Source: Spirochaetaceae bacterium
GTDB taxonomy: Bacteria > Spirochaetota > Spirochaetia > Treponematales > Breznakiellaceae
DNA: 11,064 bases
Reading direction: 5' to 3'
Assembly (NCBI GenBank): GCA_031255315.1
Contig: JAIRSS010000163.1
Location: 1 to 11,064, forward strand
How positions within the stretch are numbered: the first letter of the stretch is position 1; each line of letters begins with the position of its first letter. Position numbers and translations under genes: made by a program. The notes beneath the pieces were generated by a model. The model saw only the letters and a program-made list of their open reading frames with translations, was not told where the DNA came from and made no database searches. Below, piece after piece: positions 1-6,497 of the stretch.

Positions 1-21
1 CTTTGCCCCATCGAACTCACG

Positions 22-1293
22 TTATATTACCGTTCCCGGGTAAAGCACCGCGTTTTTGGGAATAACGATAATCCCATCCACGATATAATAGTGGCCATAG
101 TTGCCCTCGTTGCGGTTTAAATCGTCTATACCGATACGGCAGCCTTCGCCTATGCAGGCGTTTTTGTCGATGATAGCGCCCTTAACCACAGTACCCTTGC
201 CTATGCCTATATTAGGGATATGCTTCTCGCTGTTTTGCCGCTTCTGGGCCTCGGTTTCGTAGAAGTCGGCGCCCATGCAGATGACCCCGTTGAGGCTTGC
301 CCCGGATTCTATGATGGTTCTAACCCCAACAATGGAATTGGAAATCGTCGCGTTGGTGATGATGCATCCTTCGGCGGCGATGGACTGGTTCATATTGCTG
401 AAATTCATTTTTGAAGGAGGAAGATTTCTGATATGGGTGTAGATAGGTTTTTCTTCCGCATAAAAGTCGAACCTCGGCGTTACGCTGGTCAAATCCAGAT
501 TTGCTTCATAGAAATTCTTGATGGTTCCTATATCCTCCCAATAGCCGTCAAAAACGTATGCATTGACCTTGAGTTTTTTAATGGCCATAGGGATGATCTC
601 CTTGCCGAAATCGGTAAATTCGTTGGCGAGGCAGTTTTCCATAGCGTCGGCGTTGAATACGTAGATACCCATGGAAGCCAGGTATTCACCTCCCTGGGAT
701 TTATCCCGCCGCAGTTCGGAAGGGGCTTTGAAATCACCAATATCTCTCGTGGGGCCGGGTTTTTCCAGAAATTCGGTGATAGTGTTGGACTGATTCACCT
801 TGAGAATTCCCAGTTGGCTGGCGTCTTCCCTTGAAACGGTTGTACAGGCTATGGAGATGGCCGCCCCGGATTCCTTATGTTTGTTGAGGAAGTCCTTTAG
901 GTCCATACGGTAAAGCTGATCCCCGGAAAGTATCATATAGTACGAGGGATTTTGAGTTCTGAAGTGAATAAAATTCTTCCGCACCGCGTCCGCCGTACCT
1001 TCGTACCACCCCGAATGTTCAAAGGTCTGTTCGGCTGCCAATATCTCAACGAAACCTTTGGAGAAAGAATCAAAGATGTACGTTTGGGACAGATGTAGAT
1101 GAAGAGATGCGGAATTGAACTGGGTCAGTATGTATATCTGCCGGAGATCCGCGTTGATACAGTTTGAAATGGGAATGTCTACGAGCCGGTATTTTCCCCC
1201 AAAAGGAACCGCCGGTTTCGCCCGGGCTTGGGTTAAAGGGAACAACCGGGTTCCTTTTCCTCCGCCTAATACTATCGATAAAACTTCCGCCAT
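22..1293 (-). CDS. glgC: Glucose-1-phosphate adenylyltransferase (ADP-glucose pyrophosphorylase)
   Basis: The 423-residue product would make ADP-glucose from ATP and glucose-1-phosphate, the committed step of bacterial glycogen synthesis in the cytoplasm. Visible motifs are the nucleotide-binding loop GGGKGTRL (residues 10-17), KPAVPFGGKYRLVDIP (26-41), the metal/catalytic SGDQLYRMD (123-131), sugar-phosphate-binding FLEKP (175-179) and YWEDIGTI (251-258). A C-terminal left-handed beta-helix with hexapeptide repeats follows (about 300-423). Length matches the family (E. coli about 431). The stretch ILTQFNSASLHLHLSQTY and the later GADFYETE resemble plant/cyanobacterial enzymes more than the enterobacterial type. 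The position equivalent to E. coli Lys39 (fructose-1,6-bisphosphate site) appears to be Ala23, so allosteric control may differ; this is inference by eye. The ATG at 1293 is preceded by AAAGGAGG with 6 nt spacing from AGGAGG. It is divergent from the moxR operon and no glycogen partner gene lies in the window. Confidence 0.96.
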   Translation of the reverse strand: MAEVLSIVLGGGKGTRLFPLTQARAKPAVPFGGKYRLVDIPISNCINADLRQIYILTQFNSASLHLHLSQTYIFDSFSKGFVEILAAEQTFEHSGWYEGTADAVRKNFIHFRTQNPSYYMILSGDQLYRMDLKDFLNKHKESGAAISIACTTVSREDASQLGILKVNQSNTITEFLEKPGPTRDIGDFKAPSELRRDKSQGGEYLASMGIYVFNADAMENCLANEFTDFGKEIIPMAIKKLKVNAYVFDGYWEDIGTIKNFYEANLDLTSVTPRFDFYAEEKPIYTHIRNLPPSKMNFSNMNQSIAAEGCIITNATISNSIVGVRTIIESGASLNGVICMGADFYETEAQKRQNSEKHIPNIGIGKGTVVKGAIIDKNACIGEGCRIGIDDLNRNEGNYGHYYIVDGIIVIPKNAVLYPGTVI

Positions 1294-1299
1294 TGGCCG

Positions 1300-1305
1300 C
1301 CTCCT
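1300..1305 (-). promoter_or_regulatory. Ribosome binding site of glgC
   Basis: The minus strand reads AAAGGAGGCGGCCA directly before the ATG. AGGAGG lies 6 nt from the start codon. This is the best SD in the window and fixes the glgC start. Confidence 0.85.
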
Positions 1306-1327
1306 TTCTTAGCTAATCTATGATGCC

Positions 1328-1356
1328 ATTGTAGTAAAGTATTATTAATTTGTCGA
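1328..1356 (-). promoter_or_regulatory. Sigma-70-like promoter of glgC
   Basis: Read on the minus strand, a -35 TCGACA (1351-1356, 5/6 to consensus) is followed after exactly 17 nt by a -10 TACAAT (1328-1333, 5/6). Transcription would begin near 1321, giving a leader of roughly 28 nt that contains the strong SD of glgC. The surroundings are AT-rich. The element is predicted from sequence only. Confidence 0.65.
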
Positions 1357-1400
1357 TAGTTACTTCCGGGGAAACAGCAATTTAACCATGCGGAATTTAA

Positions 1401-1520
1401 TACCAGCGGCGGACGGCATGTAGTTGTTCCCTCTGCGGCTCCGCGTCCCGCCGGAACTCCGCCGCCGCGCACGGGGGCTTGGAGCGGGCGCGCCGGCTTG
1501 GGACGGCCCGTCGTCTTGCG
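1401..1520. other. GC-rich intergenic block with inverted repeats
   Basis: This 120-bp stretch is about 75% GC, against 34% for the adjoining 100 bp towards glgC. It contains an 8-bp inverted repeat, GCGGCGGA (1406-1413) with TCCGCCGC (1458-1465), a small GCGG/CCGC hairpin (1435-1444), an imperfect direct repeat beginning GGCTTGG (1476 and 1495) and the near-palindrome GACGGCCCGTC (1502-1512). Open frames run through it on the minus strand, but they continue into antisense of moxR, lack a convincing SD and are Arg/Pro/Ala-rich, so I do not call a gene. It could be a dispersed intergenic repeat or the remnant of one. It ends at the -35 box of the moxR promoter. Confidence 0.4.
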
Positions 1521-1544
1521 AATGAAGGGTAGTACAGGTACAAT
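1516..1544 (+). promoter_or_regulatory. Sigma-70-like promoter of the moxR-bat-smr operon
   Basis: TTGCGA (1516-1521, 4/6 to TTGACA) is followed after exactly 17 nt by TACAAT (1539-1544, 5/6 to TATAAT). Only 9 nt separate the -10 from the moxR ATG, so initiation at the usual distance would give a leader of about 0-4 nt. If used, the moxR mRNA would be essentially leaderless, which agrees with the absence of a good SD before the ATG. The prediction is from sequence alone. Confidence 0.55.
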
Positions 1545-1553
1545 ACCCATATT

Positions 1554-2609
1554 ATGGAGTTGAGCGCTGACCCGGACAGCCGGGATGTGATCGCTGAGGC
1601 CGCCGGGCTGTTGGACCGTTCCCGTGCGGAGCTTGCCCGGCGTATTGTGGGACAGGGGGAGATTATCGACGGGCTTTTGACGGCCTTGATCGCCGGAGGG
1701 CACATTCTCCTTGAGGGAGTGCCGGGACTTGCCAAAACATTGGCGGTGCGGAGCCTGGCGGAAATAACGGCTCTTCAGTTTAAACGGATTCAATTCACCC
1801 CGGACCTCCTTCCGGCGGATATTACCGGAACCCTGATGTGGGAACAGAATACCGGCCAGTTCAGGGTCCGAAGAGGGCCGGTTTTTGCCAACCTAATCTT
1901 AGCGGACGAGATCAACCGGGCGCCGGCCAAGGTCCAATCGGCGTTGCTTGAGGCTATGGAGGAACGGCAGGTAACCATAGGGGAGACCACGTACCCTCTC
2001 CCGGAGCCGTTTCTGGTTCTGGCTACCCAGAATCCCATTGAGCATGAGGGAACCTACAATCTGCCTGAAGCCCAACTTGATCGTTTCTTCCTCAAACTGC
2101 TCGTCCCGTATCCCCGGATTGACGAGGAAGCGCGGATCGTTGAACAACAGGCCGCGGAGGACGCTGAAGGGGTTTCTCCCCTATCGCCGGTTCTGGACCC
2201 TCCCCGCCGGGAAGCGCTGAGGGCCGCCGTCCGGACTGTTCGTATAGACCCCCGTATCACCGGGTACCTGGTTTCGGTGGTCGCCGCTACTCGTCCGCCC
2301 GTATCCAAGGGCGGGGGCGTGGGCGTGGGGTCCTCCCGATCCGGGGAGGGAGAACGGCGGCAGGACCGGGACGGGCTCTGCCAGTACATTGCTTTTGGGG
2401 CGTCTCCCCGCGCCTCGATTGCCCTCTATCAGTGCTGCCGGATCCGGGCGCTGTTTGAAGGCCGCGCCTTTGTTACCCCCGAAGACGTAAAGGCCGCCGC
2501 TTTTCCAGTCTTGCGGCACCGGATCGTCCTCTCCTACGAGGCCGAAGCCGACGGACTGGATACGGACGGCGTGATCTCCCGTATCCTGGCCCTGGTCCCC
2601 GCGCCCTAA
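1554..2609 (+). CDS. moxR: MoxR-family AAA+ ATPase
   Basis: This is a 351-residue cytoplasmic AAA+ ATPase of the MoxR family, thought to act as a chaperone that helps metal-binding VWA-domain proteins mature or assemble. Three such proteins are encoded just downstream. Visible are Walker A GVPGLAKT (55-62), Walker B LILADE (114-119), sensor 1 ATQNP (157-161), the LDRFF segment (175-179) and sensor 2 GASPRA (282-287), followed by the lid region. Between ATR (245-247) and sensor 2 there is a Gly/Ser/Arg-rich stretch (about 250-273) that looks some 20 residues longer than in typical MoxR proteins. The ATG at 1554 is the first possible start after an in-frame stop at 1530-1532. It has no clear SD and sits 9 nt behind a -10 box. 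A GTG at 1587 is an alternative but has no SD either. It is the first gene of the operon. Confidence 0.94.
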   Translation: MELSADPDSRDVIAEAAGLLDRSRAELARRIVGQGEIIDGLLTALIAGGHILLEGVPGLAKTLAVRSLAEITALQFKRIQFTPDLLPADITGTLMWEQNTGQFRVRRGPVFANLILADEINRAPAKVQSALLEAMEERQVTIGETTYPLPEPFLVLATQNPIEHEGTYNLPEAQLDRFFLKLLVPYPRIDEEARIVEQQAAEDAEGVSPLSPVLDPPRREALRAAVRTVRIDPRITGYLVSVVAATRPPVSKGGGVGVGSSRSGEGERRQDRDGLCQYIAFGASPRASIALYQCCRIRALFEGRAFVTPEDVKAAAFPVLRHRIVLSYEAEADGLDTDGVISRILALVPAP

Positions 2610-2618
2610 CGCTTCATC

Positions 2619-3536
2619 ATGGAACGGCGGGAGCTTCTGCGAAAGATAGCCGCTTTTCACCTCGTTTCCCGGGATCTGGCGGAAGATCTCCTGGTTGGAG
2701 AATTCGCGTCAGTTTTTCGGGGACAGGGGATAGAATTCGATGAGGTCAGGCAGTACGAACCGGACGATGATATTCGCGCTATAGACTGGAACGTAAGCGC
2801 CCGGTTCGGTAAGCCTTTTGTCAAACTTTACCGGGAGGAACGGGAGATTACGGTGTTTATCGTCCTGGATTGTTCCGCTTCCATGCGTTCCGGCGGGATT
2901 TTTCAGGACGCGGGGAAGTTCGCCCTGACCAGGTACGATCAAGGGGTGCTGGCCGCCGCCCTGATCGCCTTTTCCGCGGAAAGGACGGGGCAGCGGGTAG
3001 GCGCGGTGTTTTTTGACCAGGATATTATCAGGGTCTATAGCCCCCGGAAAGGGAGGCCCCATGTATTGGCCCTGATAAGCGCCGCCCTGGAAGTGGAAAA
3101 CCCCCGCCGGGGAAGCGGCCTGGGAGCGGCGCTGGCTGGAACCAAGCGGATCCTCAAGCGGCGCAGCCTGGTAGTCGTGATTTCCGACTTTCTCTGCGTG
3201 AATTGGGAGCAGGAGCTGGGGGATCTTTGCGCACGACATGACGTCATCGCGGTCAAGATAACCGACCCCCTGGACCGGGAAATACCCCCCATAGGATTAG
3301 CCGCCCTGGAAGACGGCGAGACGGGTTACCATTTCCACGCGCCTGTGTCCTCTCCTTCCTTCCGCGCCGCGTGGTCCGAATGGCACGAGGATCGTACCCG
3401 GCTCTGGCAGTCCGTCTGCCGCCGGGCGGGAGCCGCCAGGCTTGAACTAAGTACCGCTGTTGACGCGCCGGCTGTTCTGGCCCGGTTTTTCCGGGGAGAA
3501 CTGCGCCGGAACTACCGCCTTCGGAGACGCCGGTGA
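2619..3536 (+). CDS. DUF58-domain protein with VWA-like fold (Bat operon)
   Basis: This 305-residue protein shows the DUF58 signature GEFASVFRGQGIEFDEVRQY (27-46) followed by EPDDDIRAIDWNVSA (47-61). It also has a VWA-like MIDAS motif DCSAS (84-88) and a later ISDF strand (188-191). No membrane segment or signal peptide is evident, so it is probably cytoplasmic or peripheral. DUF58 proteins are routinely encoded next to moxR and are likely MoxR partners; their biochemical role is unproven. The C-terminus is very Arg-rich. The ATG at 2619 begins 9 nt after the moxR stop in the same reading frame, with no SD, which suggests translation by reinitiation. The gene's stop overlaps the next start in GTGA. 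Confidence 0.92.
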   Translation: MERRELLRKIAAFHLVSRDLAEDLLVGEFASVFRGQGIEFDEVRQYEPDDDIRAIDWNVSARFGKPFVKLYREEREITVFIVLDCSASMRSGGIFQDAGKFALTRYDQGVLAAALIAFSAERTGQRVGAVFFDQDIIRVYSPRKGRPHVLALISAALEVENPRRGSGLGAALAGTKRILKRRSLVVVISDFLCVNWEQELGDLCARHDVIAVKITDPLDREIPPIGLAALEDGETGYHFHAPVSSPSFRAAWSEWHEDRTRLWQSVCRRAGAARLELSTAVDAPAVLARFFRGELRRNYRLRRRR

Positions 3537-4489
3537 AGCCCCTCTTTCTTCTGGCGTATCTAATCGTTTTAACCGTCTCCGGAACCGCCCAGAACGCCGG
3601 CCCCGGGTTGGAAGACGCCTACCTTATTCCCCAGCGGGTCTTTGTGGGGGATCCCGGACGGCTGGCGCTTCCCCTGGGCGCCGCGTTGCCAGGCGCCGGG
3701 AGCGTGATTCTGGATGATCCCGGAGAGCTTCCCCGGACGTCCGGCTTGATCATCACCAGGGTAGAGCTTGAAAACCGGGGGGAAGCCCGCCGCCTCATCG
3801 TTGATTTCAAAGCCTTTACGCCGGGAGTGATAGAGCTGCCGCCTATAGAAATCGCCTCTCTCACCTTTACCGGGCTTACTGTGCAGGTAGCTTCCATCCT
3901 GGAGGCCGAGGGGAGCGCGTTTGTTCTTTCGGAGCCGGCGTCGTCCCTGGTGATTCCAGGTACTATGGGGATAATTTATGGAACCGCCCTGGGAATGATT
4001 GCCGTTGCCGCGGGCTGCGTCCTGCTGCTCCTGAGGGGCGGTCCGGCTTTCCGGCGCTGGAGGGAGGCGCTCAGGCGGCGCTATGTCCTTTGGTCCATGC
4101 GTAAGGTTCTGCGGCATCTGCGGGCCGCCCTGGACAAGGGCGGGCAGGAGCGGGCCGCCGGGACGCTGGACAGGCTTTCCAGGGAATTCAGGACTTTTTT
4201 GGGCCTTTTTACCGGGATGAATTGCCATGCCATGACGGGGGAGGAATTCCTTTCTCTCCCGTCCCTGACGTCTGATTCGTCGGGGCTGTTCATCAGGGAC
4301 TTCTTCCGGCGCTGCGACGCCCTGCGGTTCAGCGGCGTAAAAATAGAACGGGAATGCGCGGCGGCGTTCCTCGATCAGATGCGGGATTTTATCGGAAAAA
4401 TGGAGAAATACAAAAAACCAACGGACCACGGGGAGCCTGCCGGTTCCATGCAGGCGGGAAAGCGGACGCGGACGGAGAGGGCGGTATGA
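3533..4489 (+). CDS. Exported one-TM protein of the Bat operon (BatD/DUF4381-like architecture)
   Basis: This 318-residue product is not firmly recognised. Residues 1-19 form a signal peptide ending near GTAQ. Residues about 27-125 look like an all-beta, Ig-like periplasmic domain opening with LIPQRVFVGDPGRLALPL (31-48), reminiscent of BatD repeats. A single TM helix (about 146-168) is followed by Arg-rich positive residues. The remaining 145 residues are a cytoplasmic, mostly helical domain, in which MTGEEFLSLP (234-243) and the helix after it resemble DUF4381-type proteins of MoxR/VWA operons. The start is GTG at 3533, overlapping the DUF58 stop by 4 nt (GTGA), with CGGAG upstream at 3522-3526. 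Its own stop overlaps batA in ATGA. It is probably a membrane partner of the VWA proteins. The position is well supported; the family call is tentative. Confidence 0.82.
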   Translation: MKPLFLLAYLIVLTVSGTAQNAGPGLEDAYLIPQRVFVGDPGRLALPLGAALPGAGSVILDDPGELPRTSGLIITRVELENRGEARRLIVDFKAFTPGVIELPPIEIASLTFTGLTVQVASILEAEGSAFVLSEPASSLVIPGTMGIIYGTALGMIAVAAGCVLLLLRGGPAFRRWREALRRRYVLWSMRKVLRHLRAALDKGGQERAAGTLDRLSREFRTFLGLFTGMNCHAMTGEEFLSLPSLTSDSSGLFIRDFFRRCDALRFSGVKIERECAAAFLDQMRDFIGKMEKYKKPTDHGEPAGSMQAGKRTRTERAV

Positions 4490-5487
4490 GCCTAGGTTTT
4501 GAACGGCTCCTTCTGATTCCGGCTGGGGCGGCTGTCGTTATCATCTTGTGCGGCCTTTCCCGGCTTTTCAGGGACGCCCTGACCCTGGAGATTCCCCTGG
4601 GGCCGCCGGGAGGCGTTCCCTTCAAGCCCGCCCTGAATCTAACCCTGTTCATCAAATTCCTGGGTATCCCCAAACTCTGCGGCGTTTTCCTCCTTTTTGT
4701 CGCGGCCGCAGGGCCCAGGCTTGTGTCTACCGAACTCATCTGGCTCAACCGGGGAGCGGACATACTCTTTGTGCTGGATATAAGCCCCAGTATGGCCGGT
4801 CTTGATATGGACGGGCGGAACCGCTTTGACGCGGCCCGGGACATGGTCCGGGAATTTGCTGACAGCCGCCCCGCGGACGCCATAGGGCTGGTGGCGGTAG
4901 GAAACGAGGCGGGCCTCCTCCTGCCCCCGACGGTGGACCGTCCGCTCCTCTATTCCCGGTTGGATACTCTCAGGATAGGGGAACTGGGGGACGGTACCGC
5001 CCTAGGATTGGGGCTTGCTATAGCGGCCCTGCATATCCGGGGGTCCGCCGCCCCGCGCCGGGCGGTGGCGCTTATCACCGACGGGGAGAATAACGCCGGA
5101 GCGGTGCATCCAGAGACCGCCGCCGAAGCATTACGGGCTTCAGGAGCGTCTCTCTGGGTGATAGGAGTCGGGTCCGCCGGGGAAGTCCCCATTGACTATG
5201 TGGACCCCGTCCTGAAAGTCCGAAGAACCGGTTCCTTCGATTCCCGGGTCGACCCGGAAGCCCTCCGCGCCATAGCCCGAAAAGGCGGGGGAACCTTCAT
5301 CGCCGCGCCGTCCGGGAAGGCGTTTTCCGACGCTTTCGCCCAGTTCTCGGACGCGGAGATGACGGTCGGACGTTCCGGGACCATGAGCAGGACCCGGGAC
5401 GTTCAGAGGCCGGTAATTGTAACGGCGCTGATCCTGATTCTCCTGCCCCGGTTTATCCGGCGTTGGCTTTTGGGGGCTTTCCTGTGA
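4486..5487 (+). CDS. batA: BatA-like VWA-domain membrane protein
   Basis: This is a 333-residue membrane-anchored von Willebrand A protein. TM helices are predicted at about 8-26, 58-76 and 308-326. The VWA domain spans about 90-295 and has a complete MIDAS: DISPS (98-102), the GDGTALG threonine (T171) and ITDGEN (197-202). The N-terminal two-TM, VWA, C-terminal TM arrangement is typical of BatA/BatB. The frame is open upstream to 4354, but the ATG at 4486 is chosen because it overlaps the previous stop (ATGA), has GGAGAGG just upstream (4474-4480) and gives the expected hydrophobic N-terminus. Bat proteins have been associated with aerotolerance or stress survival, with the mechanism unsettled. 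The ending overlaps batB in GTGA. Confidence 0.92.
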   Translation: MSLGFERLLLIPAGAAVVIILCGLSRLFRDALTLEIPLGPPGGVPFKPALNLTLFIKFLGIPKLCGVFLLFVAAAGPRLVSTELIWLNRGADILFVLDISPSMAGLDMDGRNRFDAARDMVREFADSRPADAIGLVAVGNEAGLLLPPTVDRPLLYSRLDTLRIGELGDGTALGLGLAIAALHIRGSAAPRRAVALITDGENNAGAVHPETAAEALRASGASLWVIGVGSAGEVPIDYVDPVLKVRRTGSFDSRVDPEALRAIARKGGGTFIAAPSGKAFSDAFAQFSDAEMTVGRSGTMSRTRDVQRPVIVTALILILLPRFIRRWLLGAFL

Positions 5488-6497
5488 GTTTCGATCATCC
5501 CTCCCTTCTCCTGGGCCTGGGGCTTCTCGTTCCGTTGGCGTTCCTGTCGTTCCTCCATTACCGCCTGAACCGGGGCGTTTTGGCCTTTTTCCCGCCTTCC
5601 CGGCGAAAAACGGAATCCCGGACGCTCAGGCTTCGGTACGGGCTTTCCGCTTTCTTTTTCCTCCTTTTTATTGCCTGCGTCATCACGGCTTTGGCCGGCC
5701 CCCGGTGGGGAACCCGGCTGGTGCCGGAATTCCGCCGGGGGGCCGATGTGGTTTTGGCCATAGATCTCTCCCGGAGCATGGATGTCCGGGACGGCGGAGA
5801 CGGAGAGCCTTCCCGCCTGGAACAGGCGGCGGCTATAGCCCGCGAACTCGCAACGGCTTCCGGGGGAATCCGTTTTGCCGTGGCGGTGGGAAAAGGGACT
5901 GGAGTTCTGGCCATCCCCTTGACCAATGATGTTGAAGCGGTGCTGGCTTTCCTGGAGGGGCTTTCAACATCCCTGATTACCGGAAGGGGAACCAATCTGG
6001 AATCCCTCATTGCCGCAGCCGCCGAAGCGTTTCAGGACGGGTTTCCCACCCGCAGGCGCATCATCCTGTTTTCTGATGGAGAAGCCCATCAGGGGTCTTT
6101 CTCTCAAGGGGTAGAGAAGGCCCTTGCCGCAGGCATTACCATCACGACGGTCGGCCTGGGCAGTGAAGCGGGAGGGCTGGTCCCCGGGACGGAGGCGGGT
6201 CCGGAAGAAACCGCGCTGAGTTTTCTCCGCCGGGATCCCCTGCGGAACGCTGCGGAACGGACCGGCGGTATATACCTTGACGGGACCCATGAACACGCGG
6301 CGGCCCTTCTGTCGGACCACCTCGCGGCGGCGGTCCGGGAAGCCGGGACCCCTGAAGCCGATGGTTCCGAGGCGCTGGGATCGGCGGATTTCCGGTGGGA
6401 GCGGATCTCCCGCTCGTATATCTTCATCATGGCCGCATTGGGCGCCCTGGGGGTTTCCACTGGCTGCGAAAAAAAACGGAGGCGTCGTGGAACCTAA
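5484..6497 (+). CDS. batB: BatB-like VWA-domain membrane protein
   Basis: This second Bat VWA protein has 337 residues. TM helices lie at about 5-25, 54-71 and 311-326. The MIDAS is intact: DLSRS (94-98), GRGTN (168-171, T170) and FSDGE (196-200). Two aromatic/basic patches flank TM2 (RRKTESR before it, GPRWGTR after it), as in BatA/BatB proteins. The C-terminus is highly basic (EKKRRRRGT). A TTG at 5463 would add seven residues. GTG at 5484 is preferred because it overlaps the batA stop in the same 4-nt GTGA manner as neighbouring junctions and has a G-rich SD-like TGGGGG at 5471-5476. With BatA it probably forms the membrane VWA pair that MoxR acts on. The last 11 nt overlap the next gene. 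Confidence 0.91.
   Translation: MSFDHPSLLLGLGLLVPLAFLSFLHYRLNRGVLAFFPPSRRKTESRTLRLRYGLSAFFFLLFIACVITALAGPRWGTRLVPEFRRGADVVLAIDLSRSMDVRDGGDGEPSRLEQAAAIARELATASGGIRFAVAVGKGTGVLAIPLTNDVEAVLAFLEGLSTSLITGRGTNLESLIAAAAEAFQDGFPTRRRIILFSDGEAHQGSFSQGVEKALAAGITITTVGLGSEAGGLVPGTEAGPEETALSFLRRDPLRNAAERTGGIYLDGTHEHAAALLSDHLAAAVREAGTPEADGSEALGSADFRWERISRSYIFIMAALGALGVSTGCEKKRRRRGT

Noticed and set aside
433..834. 133-codon plus-strand open frame antisense to glgC, with a GGAGG near 416-420 upstream
   Set aside because: The frame is fully inside and opposite glgC, whose protein is highly conserved; the SD-like bases are the complement of glgC codons and the spacing is long.
1272..1793. Minus-strand frames through the glgC-moxR gap (also 1397-1735)
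   Set aside because: They are mostly antisense to conserved MoxR sequence and Arg/Pro/Ala-rich, and the longer one runs into glgC. No SD or family resemblance was seen.
3569..4429. 286-codon minus-strand open frame opposite the one-TM Bat-operon gene
   Set aside because: The product is Pro/Gly/Arg-rich without motifs; the plus strand has coupled starts, SDs and domain structure. The same applies to the long minus-strand frames at 5964-6662 and 7373-8053.
4354..4485. Upstream extension of batA
   Set aside because: The added 44 residues overlap the preceding gene, are charged and unlike BatA N-termini; ATGA coupling and GGAGAGG support the ATG at 4486.
6277..6486. Upstream extension of batC into batB
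   Set aside because: It would bury the signal sequence 90 residues inside the protein and reads the batB 3' end in another frame; GTG 6487 has GGAGG upstream.
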